A stretch of 23,443 nt of DNA from an uncultured Sutterella sp. (GTDB taxonomy: Bacteria; Pseudomonadota; Gammaproteobacteria; Burkholderiales; Burkholderiaceae_F), in assembly GCA_905206345.1 (NCBI GenBank), contig CAJLGW010000021.1, positions 1-23,443 of the forward strand, read 5' to 3'. A model generated the notes under the pieces. It searched no databases. It was given only the letters and a program-made list of their open reading frames with translations, and was not told the origin of the DNA. The position numbers and the translations under genes are program-made. Below are positions 1 to 8,360 of the stretch, piece after piece. Numbering within the stretch: the stretch's first letter is position 1; each line of letters starts with the position of its first letter.

Positions 1-292
1 AATGTGATAGTCTGAATTCAGCCTCAAAATTGCACTTCGTATCTTAATCCAGGATGTTTAAAAATTTCATCTGCAAAATTATTTTGGACAGTAGTGTGTC
101 AAACCATCAACTCCCTTTTGTCCCTCTTTCGCAACACTCCTCCAACTTTTCACAAACCTGTCATAAACCCCTGCTATGACTCCCATTGTTTTACACATCC
201 CCTCACACCAAAATCTCCCCCAACCCCATTAAAATCAAAATGTCGCGCACATCGCTTTTCTTGGTGCGCCTTGGGTAAAAAAAGAGACCATC
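1..292. other. Intergenic region upstream of uvrA
   Basis: No convincing gene is seen here. A 69-codon frame at 94-303 overlaps the uvrA start in another frame, is Pro/Ser/Thr-rich and has no ribosome binding site, so I treat it as noise. The stretch 110-235 is pyrimidine-rich on this strand, with several runs of three to five C. I found no clear sigma70 promoter and no SOS (CTGT-N8-ACAG) box; a weak pair, TTCACA at 149 with TGCTAT at 172, is the best candidate. The uvrA ribosome binding site, AAGAGA, lies at about 282-287. Confidence 0.5.
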
Positions 293-3200
293 GTGATCGA
301 TAAAAACATCAAAATTTTCGGTGCTAAACAAAACAATCTCAAAAACCTTGATGTGGAATTTGAGACGGGAAAAATCAGTGTGGTAACAGGCGTTTCTGGC
401 TCTGGTAAAAGCTCCTTAGTCTTTGATACGCTCTACGCCGAAGGTCAACGCCGCTACGTTGAGACATTTAGTCCCTACGCGCGCCAATTCTTAGACCGCA
501 TGGATCGCCCGCAGGTCGACCGCATTGAAGGCGTGCCGCCCGCGATTGCCATTGACCAAACGAACCCCGTTCGTACGTCTCGCTCCACGGTCGGCACCAT
601 GACCGAAATTAACGATCACTTAAAACTTCTTTTTTCCCGAGAAGCCCATCTCTTTTGCAAAGACTGCGGACGCAAAATTGAAGCCGACACGCCTCAAACC
701 GCTTGGCAAAAAATCACAGATCTCGCAGCAATCAATAACGATCCTCGTCTCTACTTCACGTTTGCGGTAACGGTGCCTGAGAACATGGGCCTTGACGAAG
801 TCAAACAAACGTTGGCAGCACAAGGCTTCACGAAGCTCTATCACGAAGAAGAAACGAAAGACCGTACATTAGAAGTCGTGGCCGATCGCTTCAGGGCGAG
901 CAAAACCGATAAAACGCGCGCCATTGAAGCATTAGAAACATGTTTTAAGTTCGGCAAAGGGTACGTCACGGTTTATGCGCAAACAGAAGAGGAAGAAAAG
1001 GCTTGGCGCTTTACCAATCAATTGGCGTGCCCGGACTGTGACATTCATTACACTAAGCCCACGGACGCCACCTTTAGTTTTAATTCTCCGTTAGGCGCAT
1101 GCGAAACCTGTCGTGGTTTTGGTCGTGTGATTGGTGTGGACTATGACTTGGTGATTCCTGATCAAAGTCTTTCGTTAAACCAAGGCTCTATCAAGCCTTG
1201 GAACACCAAAACGAATGAAATCTGCTTAAAAGAAATGAAGCAGTACGCCAAACGTGATGGCATTCGTTTGGACGTGCCTTTTAAGGACTTAACGCCTGAA
1301 GAAAAAAGTTGGGTGATTAATGGTGAGCCCAAATGGAAAGGCAAATGGTCAACGCAATGGTATGGCGTCAAACACTTTTTTGAGTGGCTGGAGTCCAAAG
1401 CCTACAAGATGCACGTACGCGTCTTATTGTCTCGCTACCGTAACTACCAAGAGTGTCCGGCCTGTCACGGTGCCCGCTTAAAACCCGAAGCCCTTTTGTG
1501 GCGTGTGGGCAGTCAAAGGGCAACGGAACTCGCCTTAGAAGGGATGGACTTCAAACGCCATAAACCCGTTGGCGCGAAGTGGACGGATGCGCAATTAAAC
1601 GCCATGCCGGGGCTCAACCTCTATGACCTCATGCGCTTACCCCTTTCACGCCTTTTGACCTTCTTTGAAGCGATGAAGGCTGAAAGCACGATGGATGAAG
1701 CAGGCGTCATGGTGACAGATGAAATCCTAACGCGCCTTCATTACTTGGTTGATGTGGGGGTCGGTTACTTAACGCTTGAGCGCCAAAGCCGCACTTTATC
1801 GGGCGGTGAAGTGCAACGCGTCAACCTCACAACGGCTTTAGGCACGTCGCTCGTTAACACCCTCTTTGTGCTTGATGAACCATCAATCGGTCTGCACCCT
1901 CGTGACATGGATCGCATCAATCGTGTGATGACGCGATTGCGTGACAGTGGCAACACATTGGTGGTGGTTGAACACGACCCACAAGTGATGCTGGCGGCCG
2001 ACCAAATTTTTGACATGGGCCCAGGACCCGGTGAGAAAGGCGGTCAAGTGGTCTTTAAGGGGACACCGGCAGACCTCATGAAGGCCAATACCTTAACGGG
2101 TCGTTATTTAAGTGGTCGCCAACGTATCTCAACAGATCACGAAAAACGTTCCATTGATCAGTCCAAAGCCATTTCGCTCACGGGTGTTTCTGCCCATAAC
2201 TTAAAAGCCATTGACGTGCGATTCCCCTTGGGCGTCTTAAACGTCGTAACGGGGGTGTCCGGTTCCGGCAAATCCACCTTGATTCAAAACGTTTTAGTGC
2301 CGGCCCTCTTAAAGGCCAAGGGCGAACCCACGGAAGCACCGGGTGCTTTTAAAGCGATTGAAGGCGCCGAACTTATCGATTCAGTGCAATTTGTGGATCA
2401 GTCTCCCATTGGGAAGACAACGCGCTCTAATCCTGCAAGTTACGTGGGTGCGTTTGATGCGATTCGCACGATCTTTGCCCAAACAGATGCTTCAAAAGCT
2501 CGTGAATACAAGCCCGGCACCTTTAGTTTTAATTCAGGCGATGGTCGTTGCCCCGTCTGTGGCGGTAACGGCTTTGAACACATCGAAATGCAGTTCTTGT
2601 CTGACGTCTATTTGCGATGCTCGGCCTGTAACGGCTCTCGGTACCGTCCGGAGATTTTAGAAATCACGGTGGAGCGCCATGGGAAAGAGCTTAATATTGC
2701 CCAAGTGCTGGATTTGTCCGTATCAGAAGCTTGTGAATTCTTTAGTGAAGATAAAGCCGTATTGGCCCGCTTAGAGCCCTTGCGTAAAGTGGGCTTGGAC
2801 TATCTCAAACTCGGTCAACCCGTTCCCACTTTGTCGGGTGGTGAAGCACAGCGCTTAAAGATCGCAGGCTTTTTAGCCGAGAAGAATTCCCAAGCAAAGA
2901 AAAACGATCTCTTTATCTTCGATGAACCCACCACAGGTTTGCACTTTGATGACATTGAAAAACTCATGCAATCGTTGCAAGAGTTGGTCGATCGTGGCAA
3001 CACCGCCATCATCATTGAACACAATCTCGACGTTATTAACTGCGCGGATTGGGTCGTGGACTTGGGGCCCGAAGGCGGTGAGTTAGGGGGCACGGTGGTC
3101 GTTGAAGGCCCGCTTGATGCCCTTTTGACTCACCCCACGTCTTACACGGGGAAAGCCTTAACGGCTTATCGAGAAACGCTTTCTCAAAAGGTCTTTTCGC

Positions 3201-5821
3201 CCTACTTTACAAGTGACGCACCGACCACGAGCACTCAAGCCATTACGGTGCCCGATGCCATCATGATTAAGGGCGCGAAAGAGCATAACCTTAAAAACAT
3301 TTCCGTTGATATTCCTCATGGAAAATTCACGGTGGTCACAGGTGCTTCGGGTTCCGGCAAATCGACGCTTGCCTTTGACATTGTCTTTAAAGAAGGTCAA
3401 CGCCGCTACCTTGAATCCTTAAACGCTTATGCGCGCAGTATCGTGCAACCGGCCAGTAAACCTGATGTCGATAGCATCGTGGGGATTGCACCGACCGTTG
3501 CTATTGAACAGCGCACCTCTCGCGGTGGTCGTAAGTCAACCGTGGCGACGATGACCGAACTCTATCACTTCTTGCGTCTTTTATACGTTAAGCTCGGCCA
3601 TCAGTTCTGCCCTGATTGCGATGTCGAAGTTGCCCCCAAATCGTTTGAGACCATTTTCTCTGAAGTATTATCGGACTACAAAGGCCAAGCACTTTGGGTC
3701 ATGGCACCGTTGGTAATGAAGCGAAAAGGGATTTATACCGACCTTGCCAAATGGGCCAATAAAAAGGGCTATGGTCAATTGCGTGTGGACGGCAAATTTG
3801 TTTCAACGGAAAAGTTCCCAAAACTTGCCCGCTACAAAGACCACACCATTGAGTTACCCGTGGGACAGATTGACGTAACGAGCGACGATGAAAAAACGCT
3901 CAAACGTCTTTTACAAGAAGCGATCACGATCGGTAAGGGCGTTCTTACGATTTTGAACGATAAAGGAGATGAGCGAATCTTTTCCACGCACCGCTCGTGC
4001 CCCATTTGCGGTCGCAGTTTCCCAGAGCTTGACCCACGCCTCTTTTCTTACAACTCCTCCATGGGTTGGTGCCCAACTTGCTTTGGTACCGGCCAATTAA
4101 TCGAAGGCTTTGATGAAACAGCCAGTGGTGAAGAGCGCACGTGGGCCGATGCAGCTGCCAAACCTTGTCCAACGTGTCATGGAGAGCGCTTAAATGAAGT
4201 CGCTCGCAGTGTTCGCTTTGCAGGGAAAAACATTGCGCAAATTGCGCATTTCACGGTCTCTGAAGCGCGTATCTTTTTTGACCGTCTGAAACTTAAAGGT
4301 CGTGATGCGGATATTGCCGAAGATGCTTTAAAAGAAATTCGCTTACGGCTCGCTTTCCTAGAAGAAGTGGGCTTAGGCTACTTAACGCTTGATCGCTCGG
4401 CTCCCTCATTGTCAGGTGGCGAAGCCCAACGCATTCGTTTAGCGAGCCAATTGGGCTCCAACCTTCAAGGCGTGTGCTACATCTTGGATGAACCCACGAT
4501 TGGTTTGCACCCCCGAGACAACCGTCTTTTGTTAGACGCCATGAAGATGCTCACGCAAAAAGGTAATACGCTTTTGGTGGTTGAGCACGATGAAGACACG
4601 ATCCGTGAAGCCGATTACGTCATTGACGTGGGGCCCGGTGCCGGTGTGCGTGGGGGTCAAATCATTGCCAAGGGCACGATTGACGATATTGTCAACGATG
4701 AAAACTCTTTGACCGGTCGCTATTTGCGAGAGCCCATCCCTCATACCTTTAAGCCTAAGCGCACCATGGACGATGAAACGCATTGGCTCACCGTCAATCA
4801 CCCGCATTTAAATAACTTAAAAGCAGAGTCCGTCAAGATTCCGTTGGAGCGCTTAACGGTGCTCACGGGAGTCTCGGGTTCCGGTAAGAGCAGTTTTGCC
4901 CGCGGGGTTTTATTGAAAGCCTTAAGTGAATCTATTTCTCAAAAGAAACCTTACGAGGGCGAGCTTTGCGAAAGCATTGAAGGCACACAATGGGTTGATC
5001 GCGTATTAGAAGTTGACCAAACGCCCATTGGTAAGACGCCCCGCTCGTGCCCCGCCACCTACGTGGGCTTTTTGGATACTATCCGCAAGATTTATGCGGA
5101 AACTAATGAAGCACGCGCTCGCGGTTATAACGCCTCGCGCTTCTCCTTTAACGTCAAGGGCGGTCGTTGCGAGCACTGTGAAGGTCAAGGCCTTCGCACC
5201 ATCGAAATGAACTTTTTACCGGACGTTAAGGTCCCTTGCGAAGTCTGTAGTGGCATGCGCTACAACACCGAAACCCAAGAAGTGCTCTGGAAGGGGCAAT
5301 CCATTGGCGAAACGCTTGCGATGGAAATTGACGATGCGGTGGAATTTTTCACGACACAAAGTTCTGTCGCTCACGCCTTAAAACTCATGCAAGACGTGGG
5401 ATTGGGGTATTTAAGCCTCGGTCAACCTTCCCCCACTTTGTCCGGTGGTGAAGCGCAACGCATTAAGCTCGTCACGGAACTCATCAAAGCCCGAGACGAT
5501 GTAACGCGTCGCGGTTATCGTGCTCCCAAGACCCTCTACATCTTGGATGAACCCACCGTGGGGCTTCACATGGCTGACGTTGAAAAACTCATTGCCGTGT
5601 TGCACCGCTTGGTCGATGCCGGTAACACCGTCGTTGTGATTGAACACAACCTTGACGTCATGGCTCAAGCCGACTGGATTATCGATATGGGTCCGGAAGG
5701 CGGTTATGAAGGCGGCACGGTGGTAGCCGAAGGCACGCCCGCTGACGTCATGAAGAAAAAGACCCACACGGCTAAAGCTTTGTTAGCTTTTAAGAAAGCA
5801 CATGCGAAATTAAAGAAGTAG
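293..5821 (+). CDS. uvrA: Tandem (dimeric-form) UvrA excinuclease ABC subunit A
   Basis: This is the DNA damage recognition ATPase of nucleotide excision repair, a cytoplasmic protein that loads UvrB at lesions. Normal UvrA is about 940 residues with two ABC domains; this protein has 1842 residues and four. Walker A motifs (G-x-SGSGKS) lie near residues 33, 654, 1017 and 1525. LSGGE signatures lie near 502, 847, 1373 and 1716, each followed by a DEP Walker B (near 526, 876, 1398, 1750). Cys-x2-Cys zinc modules occur in both halves. The first half (about 1-965) is a complete UvrA. The second half (about 985-1842) keeps a UvrB-binding-like region but lacks the roughly 110-residue insertion domain between the FSYNS segment and the CPTCHGERL segment. 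The start is a GTG preceded by AAGAGA. 'Dimeric form' UvrA proteins of this size are known from Burkholderiales. No frameshift or degraded motif is seen, so all four ATPase sites look functional. Confidence 0.95.
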   Translation: MIDKNIKIFGAKQNNLKNLDVEFETGKISVVTGVSGSGKSSLVFDTLYAEGQRRYVETFSPYARQFLDRMDRPQVDRIEGVPPAIAIDQTNPVRTSRSTVGTMTEINDHLKLLFSREAHLFCKDCGRKIEADTPQTAWQKITDLAAINNDPRLYFTFAVTVPENMGLDEVKQTLAAQGFTKLYHEEETKDRTLEVVADRFRASKTDKTRAIEALETCFKFGKGYVTVYAQTEEEEKAWRFTNQLACPDCDIHYTKPTDATFSFNSPLGACETCRGFGRVIGVDYDLVIPDQSLSLNQGSIKPWNTKTNEICLKEMKQYAKRDGIRLDVPFKDLTPEEKSWVINGEPKWKGKWSTQWYGVKHFFEWLESKAYKMHVRVLLSRYRNYQECPACHGARLKPEALLWRVGSQRATELALEGMDFKRHKPVGAKWTDAQLNAMPGLNLYDLMRLPLSRLLTFFEAMKAESTMDEAGVMVTDEILTRLHYLVDVGVGYLTLERQSRTLSGGEVQRVNLTTALGTSLVNTLFVLDEPSIGLHPRDMDRINRVMTRLRDSGNTLVVVEHDPQVMLAADQIFDMGPGPGEKGGQVVFKGTPADLMKANTLTGRYLSGRQRISTDHEKRSIDQSKAISLTGVSAHNLKAIDVRFPLGVLNVVTGVSGSGKSTLIQNVLVPALLKAKGEPTEAPGAFKAIEGAELIDSVQFVDQSPIGKTTRSNPASYVGAFDAIRTIFAQTDASKAREYKPGTFSFNSGDGRCPVCGGNGFEHIEMQFLSDVYLRCSACNGSRYRPEILEITVERHGKELNIAQVLDLSVSEACEFFSEDKAVLARLEPLRKVGLDYLKLGQPVPTLSGGEAQRLKIAGFLAEKNSQAKKNDLFIFDEPTTGLHFDDIEKLMQSLQELVDRGNTAIIIEHNLDVINCADWVVDLGPEGGELGGTVVVEGPLDALLTHPTSYTGKALTAYRETLSQKVFSPYFTSDAPTTSTQAITVPDAIMIKGAKEHNLKNISVDIPHGKFTVVTGASGSGKSTLAFDIVFKEGQRRYLESLNAYARSIVQPASKPDVDSIVGIAPTVAIEQRTSRGGRKSTVATMTELYHFLRLLYVKLGHQFCPDCDVEVAPKSFETIFSEVLSDYKGQALWVMAPLVMKRKGIYTDLAKWANKKGYGQLRVDGKFVSTEKFPKLARYKDHTIELPVGQIDVTSDDEKTLKRLLQEAITIGKGVLTILNDKGDERIFSTHRSCPICGRSFPELDPRLFSYNSSMGWCPTCFGTGQLIEGFDETASGEERTWADAAAKPCPTCHGERLNEVARSVRFAGKNIAQIAHFTVSEARIFFDRLKLKGRDADIAEDALKEIRLRLAFLEEVGLGYLTLDRSAPSLSGGEAQRIRLASQLGSNLQGVCYILDEPTIGLHPRDNRLLLDAMKMLTQKGNTLLVVEHDEDTIREADYVIDVGPGAGVRGGQIIAKGTIDDIVNDENSLTGRYLREPIPHTFKPKRTMDDETHWLTVNHPHLNNLKAESVKIPLERLTVLTGVSGSGKSSFARGVLLKALSESISQKKPYEGELCESIEGTQWVDRVLEVDQTPIGKTPRSCPATYVGFLDTIRKIYAETNEARARGYNASRFSFNVKGGRCEHCEGQGLRTIEMNFLPDVKVPCEVCSGMRYNTETQEVLWKGQSIGETLAMEIDDAVEFFTTQSSVAHALKLMQDVGLGYLSLGQPSPTLSGGEAQRIKLVTELIKARDDVTRRGYRAPKTLYILDEPTVGLHMADVEKLIAVLHRLVDAGNTVVVIEHNLDVMAQADWIIDMGPEGGYEGGTVVAEGTPADVMKKKTHTAKALLAFKKAHAKLKK

Positions 5822-5838
5822 TATCAAAAATCAATTTA

Positions 5839-5875
5839 AGGGTGGGATATAGTCAAAAACACCCTCCCATTTTTT
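5839..5875 (+). terminator. Probable uvrA terminator
   Basis: Eighteen bases after the uvrA stop, AGGGTG (5839-5844) pairs with CACCCT (5860-5865) across a 15-nt loop and is followed within 5 nt by a T6 run. The stem is short and the loop large, so this is a moderate candidate. Confidence 0.5.
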
Positions 5876-5956
5876 ACAATTCATCTGTTAGTTAATTGAA
5901 AGTAGAGAACTTGTATATACCACCTTGCTCAACCAGTTGTAGCAATTAAATTTGTA

Positions 5957-6020
5957 TCAACTAAAAACAGATTTAGTTGTTAAAATGAGCAGAATAACAA
6001 CCAAATTATTTATTAGTTGA
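5957..6020 (+). promoter_or_regulatory. Paired palindromic operators over the fic promoter
   Basis: Four copies of a TTAGTTG-type half-site lie here in alternating orientation: TCAACTAA (5957-5964), TTAGTTGT (5973-5980), ACAACCAA (5997-6004) and TTAGTTGA (6013-6020). They form two 24-bp dyads, each with an 8-bp spacer, whose starts are 40 bp apart. The whole 64-bp block is itself symmetric about 5988/5989. The left dyad has perfect arms CAACTAAA/TTTAGTTG; the right dyad has one arm mismatch. A good -10 hexamer, TAAAAT (5981-5986), sits between them. The arrangement suggests cooperative binding of a dimeric repressor, most simply the Fic protein's own C-terminal winged-helix-like region. That last step is inference. 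Weaker half-sites occur upstream at 5888-5895 and 5930-5939. Confidence 0.7.
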
Positions 6021-6029
6021 GACAATTAT

Positions 6030-7139
6030 ATGACAGCCACCCCTTTTATTCCTCCTCATCTTCCTTTAACTGGATCCTCTTACCCATGGGAAAACTTTGG
6101 ACAACTAGAAAATAAAACCATTGCAATGTTAGCAAGGTTGGATGGGATGATGATTTCCAATGCGAAAGCTGACCTCTTTTGGATAACTTGGTTGATGAAA
6201 GAAGCACAGTATTCAAATGTTATTGAAGGAACAGTGACTACATTCGACGAAGTTATTGGAGAAAATGCGGGGATTGTTGTTTCTGCGTCTAGAAAGGACG
6301 ATGTGAAAGAAGTATTAAACTATCGTGACGCCATGTTGGATGGGTTAAGTGAAATCAATAAAGGCAGATCAATTTCTTTGTCTTTTGTAAAAAGCCTACA
6401 TGCCAGATTATTAGATGGTGCTAGAGGAATGAACAAAACCCCTGGAGAACCAAGAAAAGTTCAAGTTCATATTGGTCGACCAGGAGATGGCGTTGAGAAA
6501 GCAATGTACATTCCTCCTGAACCATTTCTTCTTCAAGAGCTGTTAGATAACTGGCTTGCATTCATTTCTAGAGATGATGTGAATCCTGTTATTCAGGCCG
6601 CTGTGATGCATGCCCAATTTGAAATGATCCATCCGTTCCTTGATGGTAACGGAAGAATGGGAAGATTATTGATTACTTTATTTTTGGCCAATAAAAGTAT
6701 TTTGAGTACTCCTTGCTTTTACATGAGTTCATATCTTCAAACTCATAGAGATAGGTATTACGAAACACTAGGAATTATTTCTAAAAATGGCGACTGGAAT
6801 CCATGGATTGAGTTTTTCTTACAAGCTGTCATAGAGCATTGTACGTCAAACGTTAACCTTCTAATTGATATGACAAAACTATACGAAATATCGAAAGACA
6901 ATTTTGTCAATGCTACAAACTCCTCGTTCGCAATAAATTCGTTAGACTACATCTTTGCAAACCCAATATTTTCTGTCCCCGGACTTCAGAAAAAATATAA
7001 GCAAAGCATGTCTCAACAAGTCGCTGCTCAATTAGTAAACAAACTTGTTGCGGCGAATCTTATTGAAAAGGTGTACTCTGGAACAGGTAGACGCCCATCT
7101 GTTTACAGATTCCCATCTTTATTAAGACTATTAGCTTAA
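6030..7139 (+). CDS. Class II Fic family protein (probable AMP transferase)
   Basis: Fic enzymes transfer AMP or related groups from nucleotides onto target proteins. The catalytic motif HPFLDGNGRMGR begins at His201 and has every canonical residue. An N-terminal inhibitory motif S-x3-E-G is at residues 62-67, which defines class II (self-inhibited in cis), so no separate antitoxin is required. The segment around 145-160 matches the substrate-positioning flap. The C-terminal 90 residues look helical and winged-helix-like, as in many Fic proteins that regulate their own gene. The ATG has only a weak ribosome binding site. The gene is AT-rich, and 14 of its 17 arginine codons are AGA or AGG, whereas the flanking genes use almost only CGN; this points to recent acquisition. 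It stands alone between uvrA and a convergent tonB, with its own operator region and terminator. The target protein cannot be read from the sequence. Confidence 0.93.
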   Translation: MTATPFIPPHLPLTGSSYPWENFGQLENKTIAMLARLDGMMISNAKADLFWITWLMKEAQYSNVIEGTVTTFDEVIGENAGIVVSASRKDDVKEVLNYRDAMLDGLSEINKGRSISLSFVKSLHARLLDGARGMNKTPGEPRKVQVHIGRPGDGVEKAMYIPPEPFLLQELLDNWLAFISRDDVNPVIQAAVMHAQFEMIHPFLDGNGRMGRLLITLFLANKSILSTPCFYMSSYLQTHRDRYYETLGIISKNGDWNPWIEFFLQAVIEHCTSNVNLLIDMTKLYEISKDNFVNATNSSFAINSLDYIFANPIFSVPGLQKKYKQSMSQQVAAQLVNKLVAANLIEKVYSGTGRRPSVYRFPSLLRLLA

Positions 7140-7156
7140 ATCAAAGCATCTATCAC

Positions 7157-7183
7157 AAGCCCTCAATTCTTTGGGGGCTTTTC
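7157..7183 (+). terminator. Rho-independent terminator of fic
   Basis: A 10-bp stem, AAGCCCTCAA paired with TTGGGGGCTT (one T-G wobble), with a TTCT loop, runs straight into T residues 18 bases after the fic stop. It lies in the 67-bp gap between the convergent fic and tonB genes. Read on the other strand its tail is not U-rich, so it serves fic. Confidence 0.85.
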
Positions 7184-7206
7184 AATAAAACAATTTTGTA
7201 AATAAA

Positions 7207-7959
7207 TCAGTTGAGATCGTAGTTAACCGGCACAACGAGTGTCATCGCTGACGTCGCCTGCGTGCGAACATCTTTAAGATGCTTTGCCGCTTGCAAAGTG
7301 GCGCGACGCAATAACGGATGTCCCCCCTTTTGAAGGTTAATCTCACCCACTGAACCATCGGCGTTGATCGCCACTTGCAACATCACGCGACCTTCTAAGC
7401 CTTGAGAGCGCGCTCTTTCCGGGTAGCGTTTGTAGCGTTCAATCACTTCAATGATTTCATTGAAAACAATCTGAGTTTCAGTGACGGTCTTAGCAGCGCC
7501 CGTCGTTTGTGGAGCCACCTTTGCACCCCCGGCGCTTTTTACCGGTTGTACCTTGGGTTTGGGTTTGGGTTTGGGCTTAGGTTTTGGTTCCGGTTTGGGC
7601 TCTGGTTTCTTTTCCGGCTCTTTGACTTTAGGGGGTTCGGGCTTTTCAACCACAACACTCCAAGAGCTCTCAGGAATTGTCATCATCACCCAATCGGGTT
7701 CGATGCGCAAAGGCTCACGCTTTAAATCCAGCTTTTTATTTTGTGCTTCGACTTGTTGCATGGCGATACGCTGATTTAAAAGCGCAATCTTCTCCGGCAC
7801 GTGCACAAATAAAAATAACCCCAACACCACGGTCGCCACTGTCGTGAGGACCTTGGATTTGCGGGACGCATCACGCTCTTCAGGCGATCGAAGCACACTT
7901 CGACCGAGACCCTTGGCACGAAAACGACCGGTGATGGGGCAACGTCGGATTTCTTTCAT
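7207..7959 (-). CDS. tonB: TonB energy transducer, system 1
   Basis: TonB carries proton-motive-force energy from the ExbB-ExbD complex to an outer membrane receptor. The protein has 250 residues. A basic N-terminal stretch of about 36 residues precedes one membrane segment (about 37-54), then a periplasmic linker of KP and EP repeats (about 108-145), then a C-terminal TonB domain (about 165-250) with the RYPERAR motif and a conserved GSV-type turn. The N-terminal extension is longer than the roughly ten residues common before the anchor. The anchor has no Ser-x3-His motif like E. coli Ser16/His20; its only His (53) is at the periplasmic edge. The start codon overlaps the exbD stop (ATGA), which supports this start and translational coupling. 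It is the last gene of the receptor-exbB-exbD-tonB set. Identification is firm; the cognate receptor is presumed to be the one upstream. Confidence 0.92.
   Translation of the reverse strand: MKEIRRCPITGRFRAKGLGRSVLRSPEERDASRKSKVLTTVATVVLGLFLFVHVPEKIALLNQRIAMQQVEAQNKKLDLKREPLRIEPDWVMMTIPESSWSVVVEKPEPPKVKEPEKKPEPKPEPKPKPKPKPKPKVQPVKSAGGAKVAPQTTGAAKTVTETQIVFNEIIEVIERYKRYPERARSQGLEGRVMLQVAINADGSVGEINLQKGGHPLLRRATLQAAKHLKDVRTQATSAMTLVVPVNYDLN
7553..7606. repeat. TTGGGT hexanucleotide repeat inside tonB
   Basis: Nine successive hexamers lie here: three perfect TTGGGT units (7553-7570), then degenerate copies TTGGGC, TTAGGT, TTTGGT, TCCGGT, TTGGGC and TCTGGT. On the coding strand they specify the Lys-Pro and Glu-Pro dipeptides of the TonB linker. 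The part at 7555-7575 reads GGG(TTTGGG)3 on the plus strand, which is the tonB template strand, and fits a classical G-quadruplex pattern with 3-nt loops. Gain or loss of a unit would stay in frame. Confidence 0.9.
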
Positions 7960-8360
7960 CGCTTGGCTTGGGTGCTAATCACAAAGCGCCCTTCATTCTT
8001 ACTCTTGGCTAAATCCACCAAAGGAACAAAGGTATCAAAGGCGGCTTTCCCGTCCATGTGAATGTTTAAAACGGCTTTTTCCGTTGAAACCAAAACCGCT
8101 TCAATGGCTTTAATGTCCGTCAATTTCCCATCCATCATGTATTGACCATCTGCCGTCACAAAAACACTCACCTGACGGTCAGCTTTCGTGACTTGAGCCG
8201 TTTGACTCTCCGGCAAAATGACTTCCAACACGGGGCGCGAAAAACTCATCGTCAACACAAAGAAAATGATGAGCGTAAATAAGCAGTCAATGAGGGGCGT
8301 TAAGTCGATTTGGGGCTCTTCATCTAAGGGAGAGCCGCCTGCGTCCAATGGGCTATTCAT
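7956..8360 (-). CDS. exbD: ExbD proton-channel subunit, system 1
   Basis: ExbD is the small inner membrane partner of ExbB that couples proton flow to TonB. The protein has 134 residues: a short cytoplasmic N-terminus, one membrane helix (about 20-42) and a periplasmic domain. The essential Asp in the helix is present as D25 in the context LTPLIDCLF, the same number as in E. coli. The gene overlaps exbB by 8 bp at its start and tonB by 4 bp at its end, so the three energiser genes are tightly coupled in translation. TolR is an alternative family member, but the neighbouring TonB and receptor favour ExbD. Confidence 0.93.
   Translation of the reverse strand: MNSPLDAGGSPLDEEPQIDLTPLIDCLFTLIIFFVLTMSFSRPVLEVILPESQTAQVTKADRQVSVFVTADGQYMMDGKLTDIKAIEAVLVSTEKAVLNIHMDGKAAFDTFVPLVDLAKSKNEGRFVISTQAKR

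Noticed and set aside
94..303. A 69-codon open frame before uvrA
   Set aside because: It overlaps the uvrA start in another frame, has no ribosome binding site, and its Pro/Ser/Thr-rich composition follows from the pyrimidine-rich DNA.
6030..7139. Fic as the toxin of a two-gene toxin-antitoxin pair
   Set aside because: No small partner gene lies on either side, and the inhibitory S-x3-E-G motif is inside the Fic protein itself.
7553..7606. Possible CRISPR-like array
   Set aside because: The units are contiguous hexamers without spacers and are explained by the TonB linker.
7402..7774. Plus-strand frames rich in Gly/Leu and Phe/Gly opposite tonB
   Set aside because: They are antisense readings of the Lys-Pro repeat of TonB1, with no start signals or family features.
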